A DNA stretch of 64,000 nucleotides from Microbacterium paraoxydans (lineage in GTDB: Bacteria > Actinomycetota > Actinomycetes > Actinomycetales > Microbacteriaceae). A program made the translations under genes and the position numbers. Of this stretch, positions 17,801 to 24,881 are shown one piece after another. Position 1 is the stretch's first letter, and the number at the start of each line of letters is the position of its first letter. The stretch lies in assembly GCF_900105335.1 (NCBI RefSeq), contig NZ_LT629770.1:2418001-2482000 (forward strand), given 5' to 3'. The notes beneath the pieces were generated by a model. The model worked only from the letters and a program-made list of their open reading frames with translations, did not search any database and had not been told where the DNA came from.

Positions 17801-20053
17801 AACCTCTCCCCGACGTACAACTACATGCGCGCCGACTCCAAGGCCGGACAGTACTACCAGCGCGGATCGGTGTCGTTCGTCGCCCCGGCCTCCGGCGAGG
17901 TGACCGTCTCGGTCTCGGCGGTCGCCGGCGACGCGACGGTACGGATCGACAACGCCAGGGTGATGGCGGATACGACGGCCCCCGCCGCGTCCGGCACCGT
18001 GTACTCGAACGACTTCGAGGGCAATCAGCCCGGCTGGGGCCCGTTCGTGAAGGGCGACGCCAACGGCATCGACGACCCGCGCACGAGCATCTCGCGGCGG
18101 CACGACCCGTACACGACGAGCGACTGGCGCAACACGGCCAAGCCGTTCGACAGCGGAGCGCTCGCGGGGCTGGCGGTGGACACCACTCTCACCGGCGAGC
18201 ACTCGCTGATGTCCCACTCCGAGAACTCCGGCGTCGTCTACCGGACCGACCCCACGCTGGTGCCGCTGCAGGCCGGGCACACCTATCGCATCGGGTTCGA
18301 CTACCAGGCCGGTGCGAGCGGGGCCTACCGCTGGCTGACCGGCACCGACGCCGTGCTCGGCGGGGAGATCTCCTCGACGACCCTGCGTCGCACCCCCGTC
18401 GTGCAGGCCCTGGAGACCACCGCGTTCCAGGAGGACGTGATCGTGGGGTGCGGCGACTACACATGGGTCGGTCTGGAGCGCGTCGGCGGCCCGGACGTCG
18501 ACTTCGTCCTCGACGACTTCACGGTCACCGACCTCGGTCCGACGGAGGGTGGCACCCCGTGCGCCACGGTCTCCGGCGAGGCCGTGACCCTGAGCCCGGG
18601 GGCGCAGACACCCTTCACCACGACCTTCACCAACAGCGAGGACATCCTGGCGGAGAACGTCGGTGTGCAGCTCGACCTCCCGGAGGGCTACACCGTCGAG
18701 GTCGCAGACGGGTCGTCGAACCTGTTCGCGAAGGTCGCCCCCGGCGAGAGCGTGACGACGGACTGGCTGCTGACGGCACCGGCGTCGGCCGCGGGCTCTC
18801 CGGTGAGCATCGGCATCGCAGCCACCTACCTCGTCGACTGCGACGTGCGGACCGTGCAGACCGCGCAGGAGGCGGCTGTCGCCTCCCGTGCCCGCATCCC
18901 GAACGCGCAGATCACCGCGACCGCGAGCTCCGAGGAGACCGCTGGTGAGGACGGCGAGGCGGCGAACATGCTCGACGGCAACGCCGGGACGTTCTGGCAC
19001 AGCCGCTGGAGCAGCGACGCCCCCGGGTATCCGCACGTGCTCACGTTCGATCTCGGGGCGGCGGAGACGGTCGACGGCATCTCCTATCTGCGGCGCGGCG
19101 CGAACCAGAACGGCCCCATCAAGGGCTTCCAGGTCGCGGTCTCCGCCGACGGGCAGACCTTCACCGACGTCGCGGCGGGTGAGTGGAAGAACGTCGCGGA
19201 GTGGCAGGATGTCGACTTCGACGCGACCACGGCGCGATACGTGCGGGTGACGGCGACCTCGTCGATCTCGGGCACGCCGTTCGCGGCCGTGGCGGAGATG
19301 GCGGTGTACGGCACCACCGTCCCGCAGGCGGGGCACGCCCCGGAGAAGCGGCCCGAGGACGACCTCGGGGCCTGTGCTGCGGAGACCGATCCGGCGTTGA
19401 CGCTCGGCGCGGATTCCGTGCGGGCGGGGGAGACGGTCGAGGCCGTGCTCTCGGGCTTCGCGCCCGACGGCGTCGTCTCGTTCTGGCTCGACGGCGTGCG
19501 GCTCGCGGACGCGACGGTCGATGCGCGCGGCGCGCTGACCACCCGCGTGCTCATCCCCGCGGATGCGACGGTCGGGAAGCACCGCTTCCTCGTCAAGGAC
19601 GCCTCCGGCGCGGAGGTGGCCGGCGCCGCCCTCACAGTCAAGAAGGCGAAGCCTGCGAAGAAAGCCGTCCTCACCCCGTCGGTCGGCACCGCGGCGGCAG
19701 GAGACTCCCTCCGCGTGCAGCTCCGCGGCTTCGACCCCGAGGCGGTCGTGCAGCTCTGGCTCCACTCGGAGCCGGTCCGCGTGGGGGAGGTGACGATCGC
19801 CGCCGACGGCAGCGCGGTCGCGACCGTCCTCATCCCGGCGGGCACGCCCGCGGGTGCCCATGCGCTCGTTGCGACGGACGCCGAGGGCGCCGAGCTGGCC
19901 CGTGCGGATCTCGCGGTCACCGCGGCCGCGACCGCCGCGGGCGGGGCGCTGGCCACGACCGGCGCGGAGGGGATGACCTGGCTGGCGGTGGCTGTCGGGG
20001 CTCTCGCGCTGAGCGCCCTCGGCGCGGGGCTCTGGCGGCGGCGACGCAGCTGA
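14870..20053 (+). CDS. Cell-wall-anchored endo-alpha-N-acetylgalactosaminidase (GH101)
   Basis: 1,727 residues from the GTG at 14870, which has GAGAGG upstream and directly opens a signal peptide (VSSLLATALALGGALLPATA, ending AQA). The order is: an F5/8-type (CBM32-like) domain, residues about 45-190; a beta-sandwich; the GH101 barrel; jelly-roll domains; a second F5/8-type domain, about 1345-1480; two Ig-like repeats; then LATTG (1694-1698), a hydrophobic helix and an Arg tail for LAxTG sortase. Catalytic signatures match GH101: YIDVYY with nucleophile Asp632 and ATEWGD with acid/base Glu658, plus HVNATEIYPQA and GWNWLDQSYYI. The enzyme releases Gal-beta-1,3-GalNAc (core 1) from Ser/Thr of mucin-type glycoproteins. 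Family identity is firm, but the exact glycan range is not shown by sequence. Confidence 0.92.
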   Translation: MSTSSRPPRTAVAVSSLLATALALGGALLPATAAQAADLVPVPHADYRLHAVSSEADPYPAPPSLDGTALGAFDGDYATQWTSRYSANAPFPHWISLDLQRSLSVKALDYSVKRGQSVAAKTVEVYVTDDADAARTSPADGGWGAAAAAATLHAPTANDEKQRITLDTAKDGRYVALLIIDAQGTTGGGAGEIQVLSDEELPPIVTEPETPEQPEPGDTVEIAAGGTTATVSSAFPQILGYRVGDERLGGQKGSPRTWAVNGTAYASTTTSTATATGVDYVSTLTGIDVTVRSSIRVAANGTVEFAVTGVDGSTAVNTLGLPENAFLSATAADGAVLDRTVISPNSTTNADEHIAVGATTATGTKGAAFAFLGHGTLAGSVITNATTQASGGTASWNTRLTTRVTAVDGRTAEIGSNTWLIHPTTAVDSRVTTYALPKVTVLLTADRNGDETVDWQDAAIRYREVDAPRLGADRVADRVVSRIPFNFASSATNYFDLVLDNTKRIANQTDGLGQWVLNKGFGSEGHDSANTDYGGNYNERAGGLADLNRLVDEGAKLNADMSVHVNATEIYPQADAFDAAILDGTPPYKPGWNWLDQSYYINQQTDLGTGRVLDRFQQLRDEVPGLSGVYIDVYYSNGWVAEELADELNAMDLEVATEWGDKFVDSTVWSHWPNDLAYGGKDNKGINSTMVRFIQNAQADVWNDDVLLGQQRLVDAEGWVGNRNWDGFIGNIWSQSLPTKFLQHFDLQTYEAGVEATFTDDVAVRLDGGTRVVTMDGATVLRGDSYLLPWQSLESSAESGSPVDADKMYFFTASGGEKTFGLTDGFRGNTTFDVFALGDQGREKVRTVTAVDGKLTLSGEKGTAYVVVPQGGAQRAPIEYHDAGLTDPGFNSGALDGWNPRGDVTIERTDLGAAKNASRGDNIAVFGSSASAISQTVTGLTPGERYAFSAQVQIDPTATRDVSLAVDTGGGVVSRTWNLSPTYNYMRADSKAGQYYQRGSVSFVAPASGEVTVSVSAVAGDATVRIDNARVMADTTAPAASGTVYSNDFEGNQPGWGPFVKGDANGIDDPRTSISRRHDPYTTSDWRNTAKPFDSGALAGLAVDTTLTGEHSLMSHSENSGVVYRTDPTLVPLQAGHTYRIGFDYQAGASGAYRWLTGTDAVLGGEISSTTLRRTPVVQALETTAFQEDVIVGCGDYTWVGLERVGGPDVDFVLDDFTVTDLGPTEGGTPCATVSGEAVTLSPGAQTPFTTTFTNSEDILAENVGVQLDLPEGYTVEVADGSSNLFAKVAPGESVTTDWLLTAPASAAGSPVSIGIAATYLVDCDVRTVQTAQEAAVASRARIPNAQITATASSEETAGEDGEAANMLDGNAGTFWHSRWSSDAPGYPHVLTFDLGAAETVDGISYLRRGANQNGPIKGFQVAVSADGQTFTDVAAGEWKNVAEWQDVDFDATTARYVRVTATSSISGTPFAAVAEMAVYGTTVPQAGHAPEKRPEDDLGACAAETDPALTLGADSVRAGETVEAVLSGFAPDGVVSFWLDGVRLADATVDARGALTTRVLIPADATVGKHRFLVKDASGAEVAGAALTVKKAKPAKKAVLTPSVGTAAAGDSLRVQLRGFDPEAVVQLWLHSEPVRVGEVTIAADGSAVATVLIPAGTPAGAHALVATDAEGAELARADLAVTAAATAAGGALATTGAEGMTWLAVAVGALALSALGAGLWRRRRS

Positions 20054-20069
20054 GTCCGTCTGCGCACAA

Positions 20070-20097
20070 AGAGGCCCGGGGTTCGCCCCGGGCCTCT
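20070..20097. terminator. Terminator after GH101
   Basis: A perfect 12-bp stem with a TTCG loop starts 17 bases after the GH101 stop. It may also stop leftward transcription from the ABC operon. Confidence 0.85.
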
Positions 20098-20188
20098 TCT
20101 GCACGCGGCGGGGAGTTTGCCGGTTCTCCACGGGTCGCAGTTCCGGGGCGGGAGAGCATGTCCCGGTGCACGAGGGGCGCGCCGGGCG

Positions 20189-20360
20189 GTGACCGTCGTC
20201 GACGCCTCGATCGTCGTCGACCTGGTCTGCACCGGAACGTCGACCGGTGTCCTGGGGTCGTGGCTGGAGGACGAGTTTCTGCTGCCCGCTCCTCACGCAC
20301 GACCGGAGGCTCGCGCGGGCGGCCTCCGGTCTGTGTGCGGTCGAGGTGCCTAGCCCTTGA
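20189..20360 (+). pseudogene. Remnant of a vapC-type PIN-domain toxin gene
   Basis: From the GTG at 20189 the frame encodes VTVVDASIVVDLV, the first strand of VapC/PIN proteins with the catalytic Asp, continuing to LEDEFLLPAPH, where a VapC would read on to its second conserved motif. From 20292, in a different frame, come LTHDRRLARAASGL and CAVEVPSP, the typical VapC end with the last conserved Asp, then TGA at 20358-20360. The central part (about 70 residues in a normal 130-residue VapC) is missing and the ends are out of frame. No vapB antitoxin is visible upstream. The end overlaps the stop of the ABC permease gene. The call rests on pattern recognition of short ends. Confidence 0.6.
20301..20331 (-). 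terminator. Possible terminator of the ABC importer operon
   Basis: A perfect 10-bp stem with an 11-base loop begins 19 bases past the stop of the last permease gene on the minus strand. It lies inside the vapC remnant, so it may have arisen from coding sequence. Confidence 0.45.
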
Positions 20361-21270
20361 CGGCGCCGGCGGCGAGACCGGAGCGCCAGTACTTCTGCAG
20401 CGTGAAGAACAGGGCGATGAGCGGGATCACGCCGAGCAGTGCCCCGAGCATGACGGCGCCCTTGTCGGGGGAGAAGTAGCTCATCATGCCGTAGAGGCCG
20501 AGCGTGACCGGCTTGAGGTCGGGGCTGGAGATCATCATGAGCGGGAGGAGGAAGTTGTTCCACGTGGCCACGAAGATGAACAGGAAGATCGTCACCATCG
20601 CGGGGCCGAGCAGCCGCAGCACGATCGTGAAGAAGATCCGGGCCTCACCGGCGCCGTCGATGCGGGCGGCCTCCAGCAGCTCCGTCGGCACCGAGGACTG
20701 CGCGTAGACCATGCCGAGGAAGACGCCGAACGGCGAGACCGCCGAGGGGATGATGATCGCCCACACCGTGTTCGTGAGGCCGAGCGCCTGGAACTCGATG
20801 TACAGCGGCACCGTGAGCAGGGCGACGGGCAGGAGGAGCCCCGCCATGATGATGCCGACCGCGAGCTTCTTCCCGGGGAAGGCGAACTTGGCGATCGCGT
20901 AGCCGGCCATCACGGCGAACAGCGTGCCGATGACCCCGGCGCTGAGCGAGTAGAACAGGGAGTTGCCGACCCAGCGCCAGAACAGCCCCTGCGTCCAGCC
21001 CATGAGGCTGTCGTAGTTGGCAGCGAGGTTCGGCTCGGCGAACCAGAAGCCGAACGTCGACGTGAGGTCGGTGTTGTTCTTCGTCGAGGCGACCACGAGC
21101 CAGAACACCGGTACGAGGAAGTACAAGGTGGCGACGACGAGGGCGATGATGCCGAACGTGCGCGCGGCGGGGCCGGGGGCGATCGAAGGAGGAGGGGCGT
21201 CCGCCGCCTGCGGCCTGCGGGAGCGCCGCTTCGTCGGCGGAGCCACGGTGACGAGTCGTGTGGTGGTCAT
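20350..21270 (-). CDS. Carbohydrate ABC transporter permease (MalG type)
   Basis: A 306-residue inner-membrane subunit with about six helices. A polar N terminus (MTTTRLVTVAPPTKRRSRRP) precedes the first helix. The EAA loop that docks the ATPase reads EAARIDGAGEARIF, as in the MalG/CUT1 family. GGAAGGG precedes the ATG, which overlaps the stop of the upstream permease (ATGA). Together with the next two genes it would import an oligosaccharide, here probably Gal-beta-1,3-GalNAc. No ATPase gene is linked. CUT1 systems in actinobacteria usually share an MsiK-like ATPase encoded elsewhere. Confidence 0.9.
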   Translation of the reverse strand: MTTTRLVTVAPPTKRRSRRPQAADAPPPSIAPGPAARTFGIIALVVATLYFLVPVFWLVVASTKNNTDLTSTFGFWFAEPNLAANYDSLMGWTQGLFWRWVGNSLFYSLSAGVIGTLFAVMAGYAIAKFAFPGKKLAVGIIMAGLLLPVALLTVPLYIEFQALGLTNTVWAIIIPSAVSPFGVFLGMVYAQSSVPTELLEAARIDGAGEARIFFTIVLRLLGPAMVTIFLFIFVATWNNFLLPLMMISSPDLKPVTLGLYGMMSYFSPDKGAVMLGALLGVIPLIALFFTLQKYWRSGLAAGAVKG

Positions 21271-22241
21271 GCGTCGCCCTTCCGCCGCTGGAGCAGTGCG
21301 TACACGATCGCGAGCACACCCGCGATGCCGGCCATGAGCAGCGAGTACGCCGACGCCGGACCGCTGCCCGACGGCGACAGCTCGCCCATCATCGTGTTGT
21401 AGGTGAGCATCATCGGCGTGAAGTCCTTGCCCATCCAGGAGTTCGCAGCCTCCAGGATGACCGGCTCGTTGAACAGCTGGATCGTGCCGATGATCGACAG
21501 CAGCACGGCCAGCAGCGCGGCACCGCGTACGAGCGGCACTTTGATGCGGGTCGCGATCTGGGATCCCGTCGCGCCGTCCAGGCGGGCGGCCTCGTAGAGG
21601 TCGCGCGGGATGGCCTGCAGGGCGCTCAGGAAGATGAGCATGTTGTAGCCCGTGTACGTCCACGTCGTCATGTTCGCCATCGAGAAGAGGATCGTCTGCG
21701 GCGACATGAGGTCGGTCCCCTCCGGCAGATACGGCAGGAAGGGCGACACCTCGGGCGTGTAGAGGTAGAGCCACATCATCGCCGCGATGATGCCGGGGAC
21801 CGCGTACGGGAGGAAGAAGGCGAGGCGGAACAGCGCGGGGCGGCGCACTATGAACGAGTCCAGCAGCAGGGCCAGGGCGAGGGCCGCGATGATCATCACC
21901 GGGATCTGGAACGCCGCGTAGAGCACGACCCGTCCCATGCCGGCCCAGAAGGCGCCGTCGGTCGCTGCCGCGGCGAAATTGTCGAGGCCGACGAAGGTGT
22001 CGACGAGCTCACCGCCGCCGTACAGGCCGCCGCCGGCGGGTACCTGGGCGAAGAACGACGACCGGACCGACACGATGATCGGGATGAGGAAGACGACGGC
22101 GAACAGCAGCGCGAACGGCGCCATGAACAGCCACCCGGTCAGGCCCTCTCTTCGGATCCGCGATCGACGGGTCGACGGGGCGACGGGACGGCGCGCGGGA
22201 GGGAGCGGCGCCGCTGCCCTCGTCTCGGTCACTGTGGCCAT
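21267..22241 (-). CDS. Carbohydrate ABC transporter permease (MalF type)
   Basis: A 324-residue partner of the preceding permease. A basic N terminus is followed by WLFMAPFALLFAVVFLIPII, a periplasmic loop, then the usual core helices and the EAA loop EAARLDGATGSQIA. It lies between the binding-protein gene, from which it is separated by 89 bases holding a strong hairpin, and the second permease with which it overlaps by four bases. Confidence 0.9.
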   Translation of the reverse strand: MATVTETRAAAPLPPARRPVAPSTRRSRIRREGLTGWLFMAPFALLFAVVFLIPIIVSVRSSFFAQVPAGGGLYGGGELVDTFVGLDNFAAAATDGAFWAGMGRVVLYAAFQIPVMIIAALALALLLDSFIVRRPALFRLAFFLPYAVPGIIAAMMWLYLYTPEVSPFLPYLPEGTDLMSPQTILFSMANMTTWTYTGYNMLIFLSALQAIPRDLYEAARLDGATGSQIATRIKVPLVRGAALLAVLLSIIGTIQLFNEPVILEAANSWMGKDFTPMMLTYNTMMGELSPSGSGPASAYSLLMAGIAGVLAIVYALLQRRKGDA

Positions 22242-22262
22242 GATGTGCCTCTCGCTCTCACG

Positions 22263-22304
22263 ACGACGGCGGAGTGCACGATCGCCCGTGCACTCCGCCG
22301 TCGT
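22263..22304 (-). terminator. Intercistronic hairpin (attenuator) between binding protein and permeases
   Basis: A perfect 18-bp stem with a six-base loop lies between the solute-binding protein stop and the first permease start. Such hairpins usually stabilise or partially terminate the mRNA so that binding protein is made in excess over permeases. Confidence 0.75.
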
Positions 22305-22330
22305 TCATCCGATGATGCCGTCCGGTCCCG

Positions 22331-23644
22331 TCATTCCGCGACCGGAAGGCCGAGGTCCTTCAGCGACGCGACGGCGGTGTCCTGCGCCGTCGTGAAGATG
22401 TCGGCGACAGTGGCGGTGCCGGCGGCGGCCGCGGCGGCCGTCTCGTTCATGTTCGCCAGCGTCGAGAAGCCGGGGGCGTAGGGGAAGTCGGGGTTGAGGT
22501 TCTCGGTGGCGGTGCCGAGCTCGGCGAGCACATCCTGACCGCCGAACTGACGCAGCATCTTCTCAGGCGTCTCCACCTCGCCCTTCGCGGCGACGACGAG
22601 GCCCTGGGAGGCGAGGTCGTCGACCTGCGTGTTGAACCAGTCGTTGAACTCCATGGCGGCCTCGGGGTTCTCGCAGCCCTTCATGACCGAGACGCCGGAG
22701 CCGCCGTCGGGGCCGGTCATCGCCCCGGCGCCGAAGTCGGGGAGCTGGGCGACGCGCCACTGCCCCTCGGCCGGGGTGCCGTCCAGGGAGTCGAGGAGGA
22801 ATCCGGCCTCCCACGCCGCTCCGACGTGGCCGATGAGGCTGCCGTTGTTCAGCGCCGCCGTGAAGCCCTCACCCCAACGCTCGGTCGCGAGCGTCTGCTT
22901 GCCGTCGAGCAGGCCCTGCCAGAAGGCGGCGACCCGCTCGGAGCCCGCACCCTCGGCGTCCACCTTCCACTCCTCGCCCTCCGTGGAGAACCAGGTGTCT
23001 CCGGCGGCGGCAGCCTGTCCGGAGAGCCAGTTCTGCGCCTCGTCCGGGGTGAAGGCGGTGACGAACTTGCCGGCGGCGGCGGCCGTGGCGGAGGCGGCGG
23101 TCAGGTCGTCGAGCGTCGCCGGGGCGTCGAGGCCGAGCGCCTCGAACTCCGCGGTGTTGTAGAAGTAGACGAGGGGTCCGGTGTCCTGCGGGAGGCCCAC
23201 GATGGCGTCGCCGACCCGCATGCCGCTGAACGCTCCGGCCGAGTAGTGGTCCTCGTACTTCTCGGCCTCCGCGGCGACGTCCTCCAGCAGCCCCTTCACG
23301 TAGAGCTGGGGCACCTCGGAGTATCCGGTCTGCGCGAGGCAGGAACCGTTCCCGGCCTTGATGTCGGTCTCGAGCTTGAGGATCATGTCGCTGGCCTTGC
23401 CGTCGAACTTCGTGGCCTTGACCTGGATGTCGGGATGCTCCTCGTTCCAGCGGTCGACGATCTCCGCGACCGTGGTCATGCCCTCGCCGTCGGGGAGGCG
23501 GTGCATGTACTCGATGGTGACGGGCTCACCGCCGGCGTCGCCGCCCCCGGAGGCGGCCGGGGCGCAGGCCGCGAGTCCGAACGCCGACACCGCGCCGAGG
23601 GCGACGACCGCGGCGACGCGGGGGGTGCGTGAGGTGGGTGCCAT
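22331..23644 (-). CDS. ABC sugar-binding lipoprotein (family 1), O-glycan locus
   Basis: A 437-residue family 1 extracellular solute-binding protein. The signal peptide ends in the lipobox GLAAC (Cys27), so it is a lipoprotein on the outer face of the membrane. The mature part opens EPVTIEYMHRLPDGEGMTTV and has the family-typical NTAEFEALGLDAPATLDDL segment. It would capture the disaccharide released by GH101 and hand it to the two permeases encoded downstream. Its promoter carries an operator identical in type to those of GH35 and GH101. The substrate is inferred from this context. Confidence 0.9.
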   Translation of the reverse strand: MAPTSRTPRVAAVVALGAVSAFGLAACAPAASGGGDAGGEPVTIEYMHRLPDGEGMTTVAEIVDRWNEEHPDIQVKATKFDGKASDMILKLETDIKAGNGSCLAQTGYSEVPQLYVKGLLEDVAAEAEKYEDHYSAGAFSGMRVGDAIVGLPQDTGPLVYFYNTAEFEALGLDAPATLDDLTAASATAAAAGKFVTAFTPDEAQNWLSGQAAAAGDTWFSTEGEEWKVDAEGAGSERVAAFWQGLLDGKQTLATERWGEGFTAALNNGSLIGHVGAAWEAGFLLDSLDGTPAEGQWRVAQLPDFGAGAMTGPDGGSGVSVMKGCENPEAAMEFNDWFNTQVDDLASQGLVVAAKGEVETPEKMLRQFGGQDVLAELGTATENLNPDFPYAPGFSTLANMNETAAAAAAGTATVADIFTTAQDTAVASLKDLGLPVAE

Positions 23645-23726
23645 GCTGTTCTCCTCTTTGAGGTCATGTTCCTGCGGATCGCCCGAAGCGGGGACGCGGC
23701 GAGGGTGCGCCGTCGATCACATGCAC

Positions 23727-23755
23727 ATCAAATCAGAAAATGTTTGCGCTCACAA
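23727..23755 (-). promoter_or_regulatory. ABC importer promoter with LacI operator
   Basis: On the minus strand TTGTGA (23750-23755), a 17-base spacer, and TTTGAT (23727-23732). The operator TGTGAGCGCAAACA (23741-23754) covers the -35 box and spacer. It is the best-matched palindrome of the four copies. A leader of about 75 bases follows before the ATG at 23644. Confidence 0.7.
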
Positions 23756-23891
23756 GACGTGGATCAGCGGTATGGCGACGCACTCGGCTCGCGTCGAGGG
23801 AGCGCTGACATGCCGGAGGCATCGGGTTCCGGACGGTAGGCGTGATCACGGCAGCGCGCGACGCCGCCCGCCCGCAGCCGCCCGGGAACGA

Positions 23892-23924
23892 CGAAACACC
23901 CGCACGAGCCGTGCGGGTGTTTCG
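23892..23924. terminator. Terminator after DUF3073 gene
   Basis: A perfect 14-bp stem with a five-base loop lies ten bases beyond the stop of the DUF3073 gene on the minus strand. The 290 bases between the binding-protein start and this gene otherwise hold only the operator-promoter at 23727-23755. Confidence 0.8.
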
Positions 23925-23934
23925 AACCGAGGGG

Positions 23935-24126
23935 CTACGCCTTCTCTAGTTCGTCTTCGTCTTCGTCCGCGTACTCGTCGGCCCACTTGTCGACGTAGGC
24001 GTCTTCGTCGGAGTCGCTCGAATGCGCGAGCTCGCGCTCCAGCGCCGAGTAGTTCACCGACGGACTGTACGCCTTGAGTTCGCGGGCGATCTTGGTGTGC
24101 TTCGCCTTCTGACGGCCACGGCCCAT
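23935..24126 (-). CDS. DUF3073 protein
   Basis: 63 residues: MGRGRQKAKHTKIARELKAY, the fixed DUF3073 start, then a strongly acidic tail (DSDEDAYVDKWADEYADEDE). It is found throughout actinobacteria, and in mycobacteria it sits beside purF-purM. Here it is separated from purM-purF by the MFS gene and the whole 12-kb O-glycan locus. Its function is unknown. The basic head and acidic tail suggest a nucleic-acid- or ribosome-associated small protein, which is speculation. Confidence 0.9.
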   Translation of the reverse strand: MGRGRQKAKHTKIARELKAYSPSVNYSALERELAHSSDSDEDAYVDKWADEYADEDEDELEKA

Positions 24127-24275
24127 GCCTGAGACCCCCTCACGAGTTAAGCTGCGGGCAGACGGGCGCCCGAGTCATTCACGACACCGGCTCGAGGCCG
24201 GTAAGAGTAGCATTCAGGATAGCACGCGGGGAACAGACCCTGGCCGCGGCCAGGCCGGCGAAGGGAGCGATCTCC

Positions 24276-24818
24276 ATGACCGACAGCACCTCCACTCCGT
24301 CCGACGAGGCCACGCAGAACGCCGCTCTGCAGAAGGCCGTGATCGTCGGGATGCAGCTCGACCAGGACCCGCACGTTCTCGATGAGGCCGTCCGCTTCGC
24401 CCGGCTGCTGAACGCACCGCTCGTGGTGGCCCACGTCGACATCACGCGCTTCGTCACCTACGAGGATCCGGACGGCTACGTGCACTCCGCTCCCATCGAC
24501 ATCAACTTCGACGCGGGGGCTGCCGAGTTCGAGGCCGTCGAGGCGGCAGCGGCCACGGTGCTCGACGGCAAGGGCGTCACCTGGACGGCACGTCAGCTCG
24601 TCGGCGACCCGGCGCTGGCCATCAAGCAGCTCGCGAACAAGCTCGACGCGCAGCTCATCGTCGTCGGTACCCGCAAGCGCGGTATCGGTGAATCCATCCG
24701 GGAGTTCTTCACCGGCTCGGTCGCCGCGCGCCTCGCCCATCGCCAGCACCGCTCCGTGCTCGTCGTCCCCCTGGGGGAGTCCGTGCCGGACGAGCAGAAG
24801 GAGATCTGGCCGGAGTGA
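24276..24818 (+). CDS. Universal stress protein (UspA family)
   Basis: A single Usp domain of 180 residues. It starts with AVIVGMQLDQDPHVLDEAVR in place of the usual strand-1 motif. The nucleotide-binding end is VVGTRKRGIGESIREFFTGS followed by VAARLAHRQHRSVLVVPL, matching G-2x-G-9x-G(S/T) of ATP-binding Usp proteins. It is a cytosolic stress or growth-arrest protein. The start has GGGAGCGATCTCC upstream. The 149 bases before it hold no other gene. Confidence 0.88.
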   Translation: MTDSTSTPSDEATQNAALQKAVIVGMQLDQDPHVLDEAVRFARLLNAPLVVAHVDITRFVTYEDPDGYVHSAPIDINFDAGAAEFEAVEAAAATVLDGKGVTWTARQLVGDPALAIKQLANKLDAQLIVVGTRKRGIGESIREFFTGSVAARLAHRQHRSVLVVPLGESVPDEQKEIWPE

Positions 24819-24830
24819 TCCGCACACGAC

Positions 24831-24862
24831 GAGGCCCCGCCGACGGATGTCGACGGGGCCTC
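24831..24862. terminator. Bidirectional terminator, usp / padR
   Basis: A 13-bp stem with one mismatch between the stop of the universal stress gene (24818) and the stop of the convergent PadR gene (24882). Confidence 0.8.
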
Positions 24863-24881
24863 GTGCGGTCATGCCAGGTGC

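Noticed and set aside
14771..20563. A 1,930-codon open frame on the minus strand opposite GH101
   Set aside because: It is a mirror of GC-rich codons: Arg/Gly/Ala/His-rich without any domain, and it covers the strongly supported GH101 gene and its promoter.
24127..24275. A tRNA or small RNA gene between DUF3073 and the universal stress gene
   Set aside because: Short complementary stretches exist but no cloverleaf, T-loop consensus or anticodon arm could be built.
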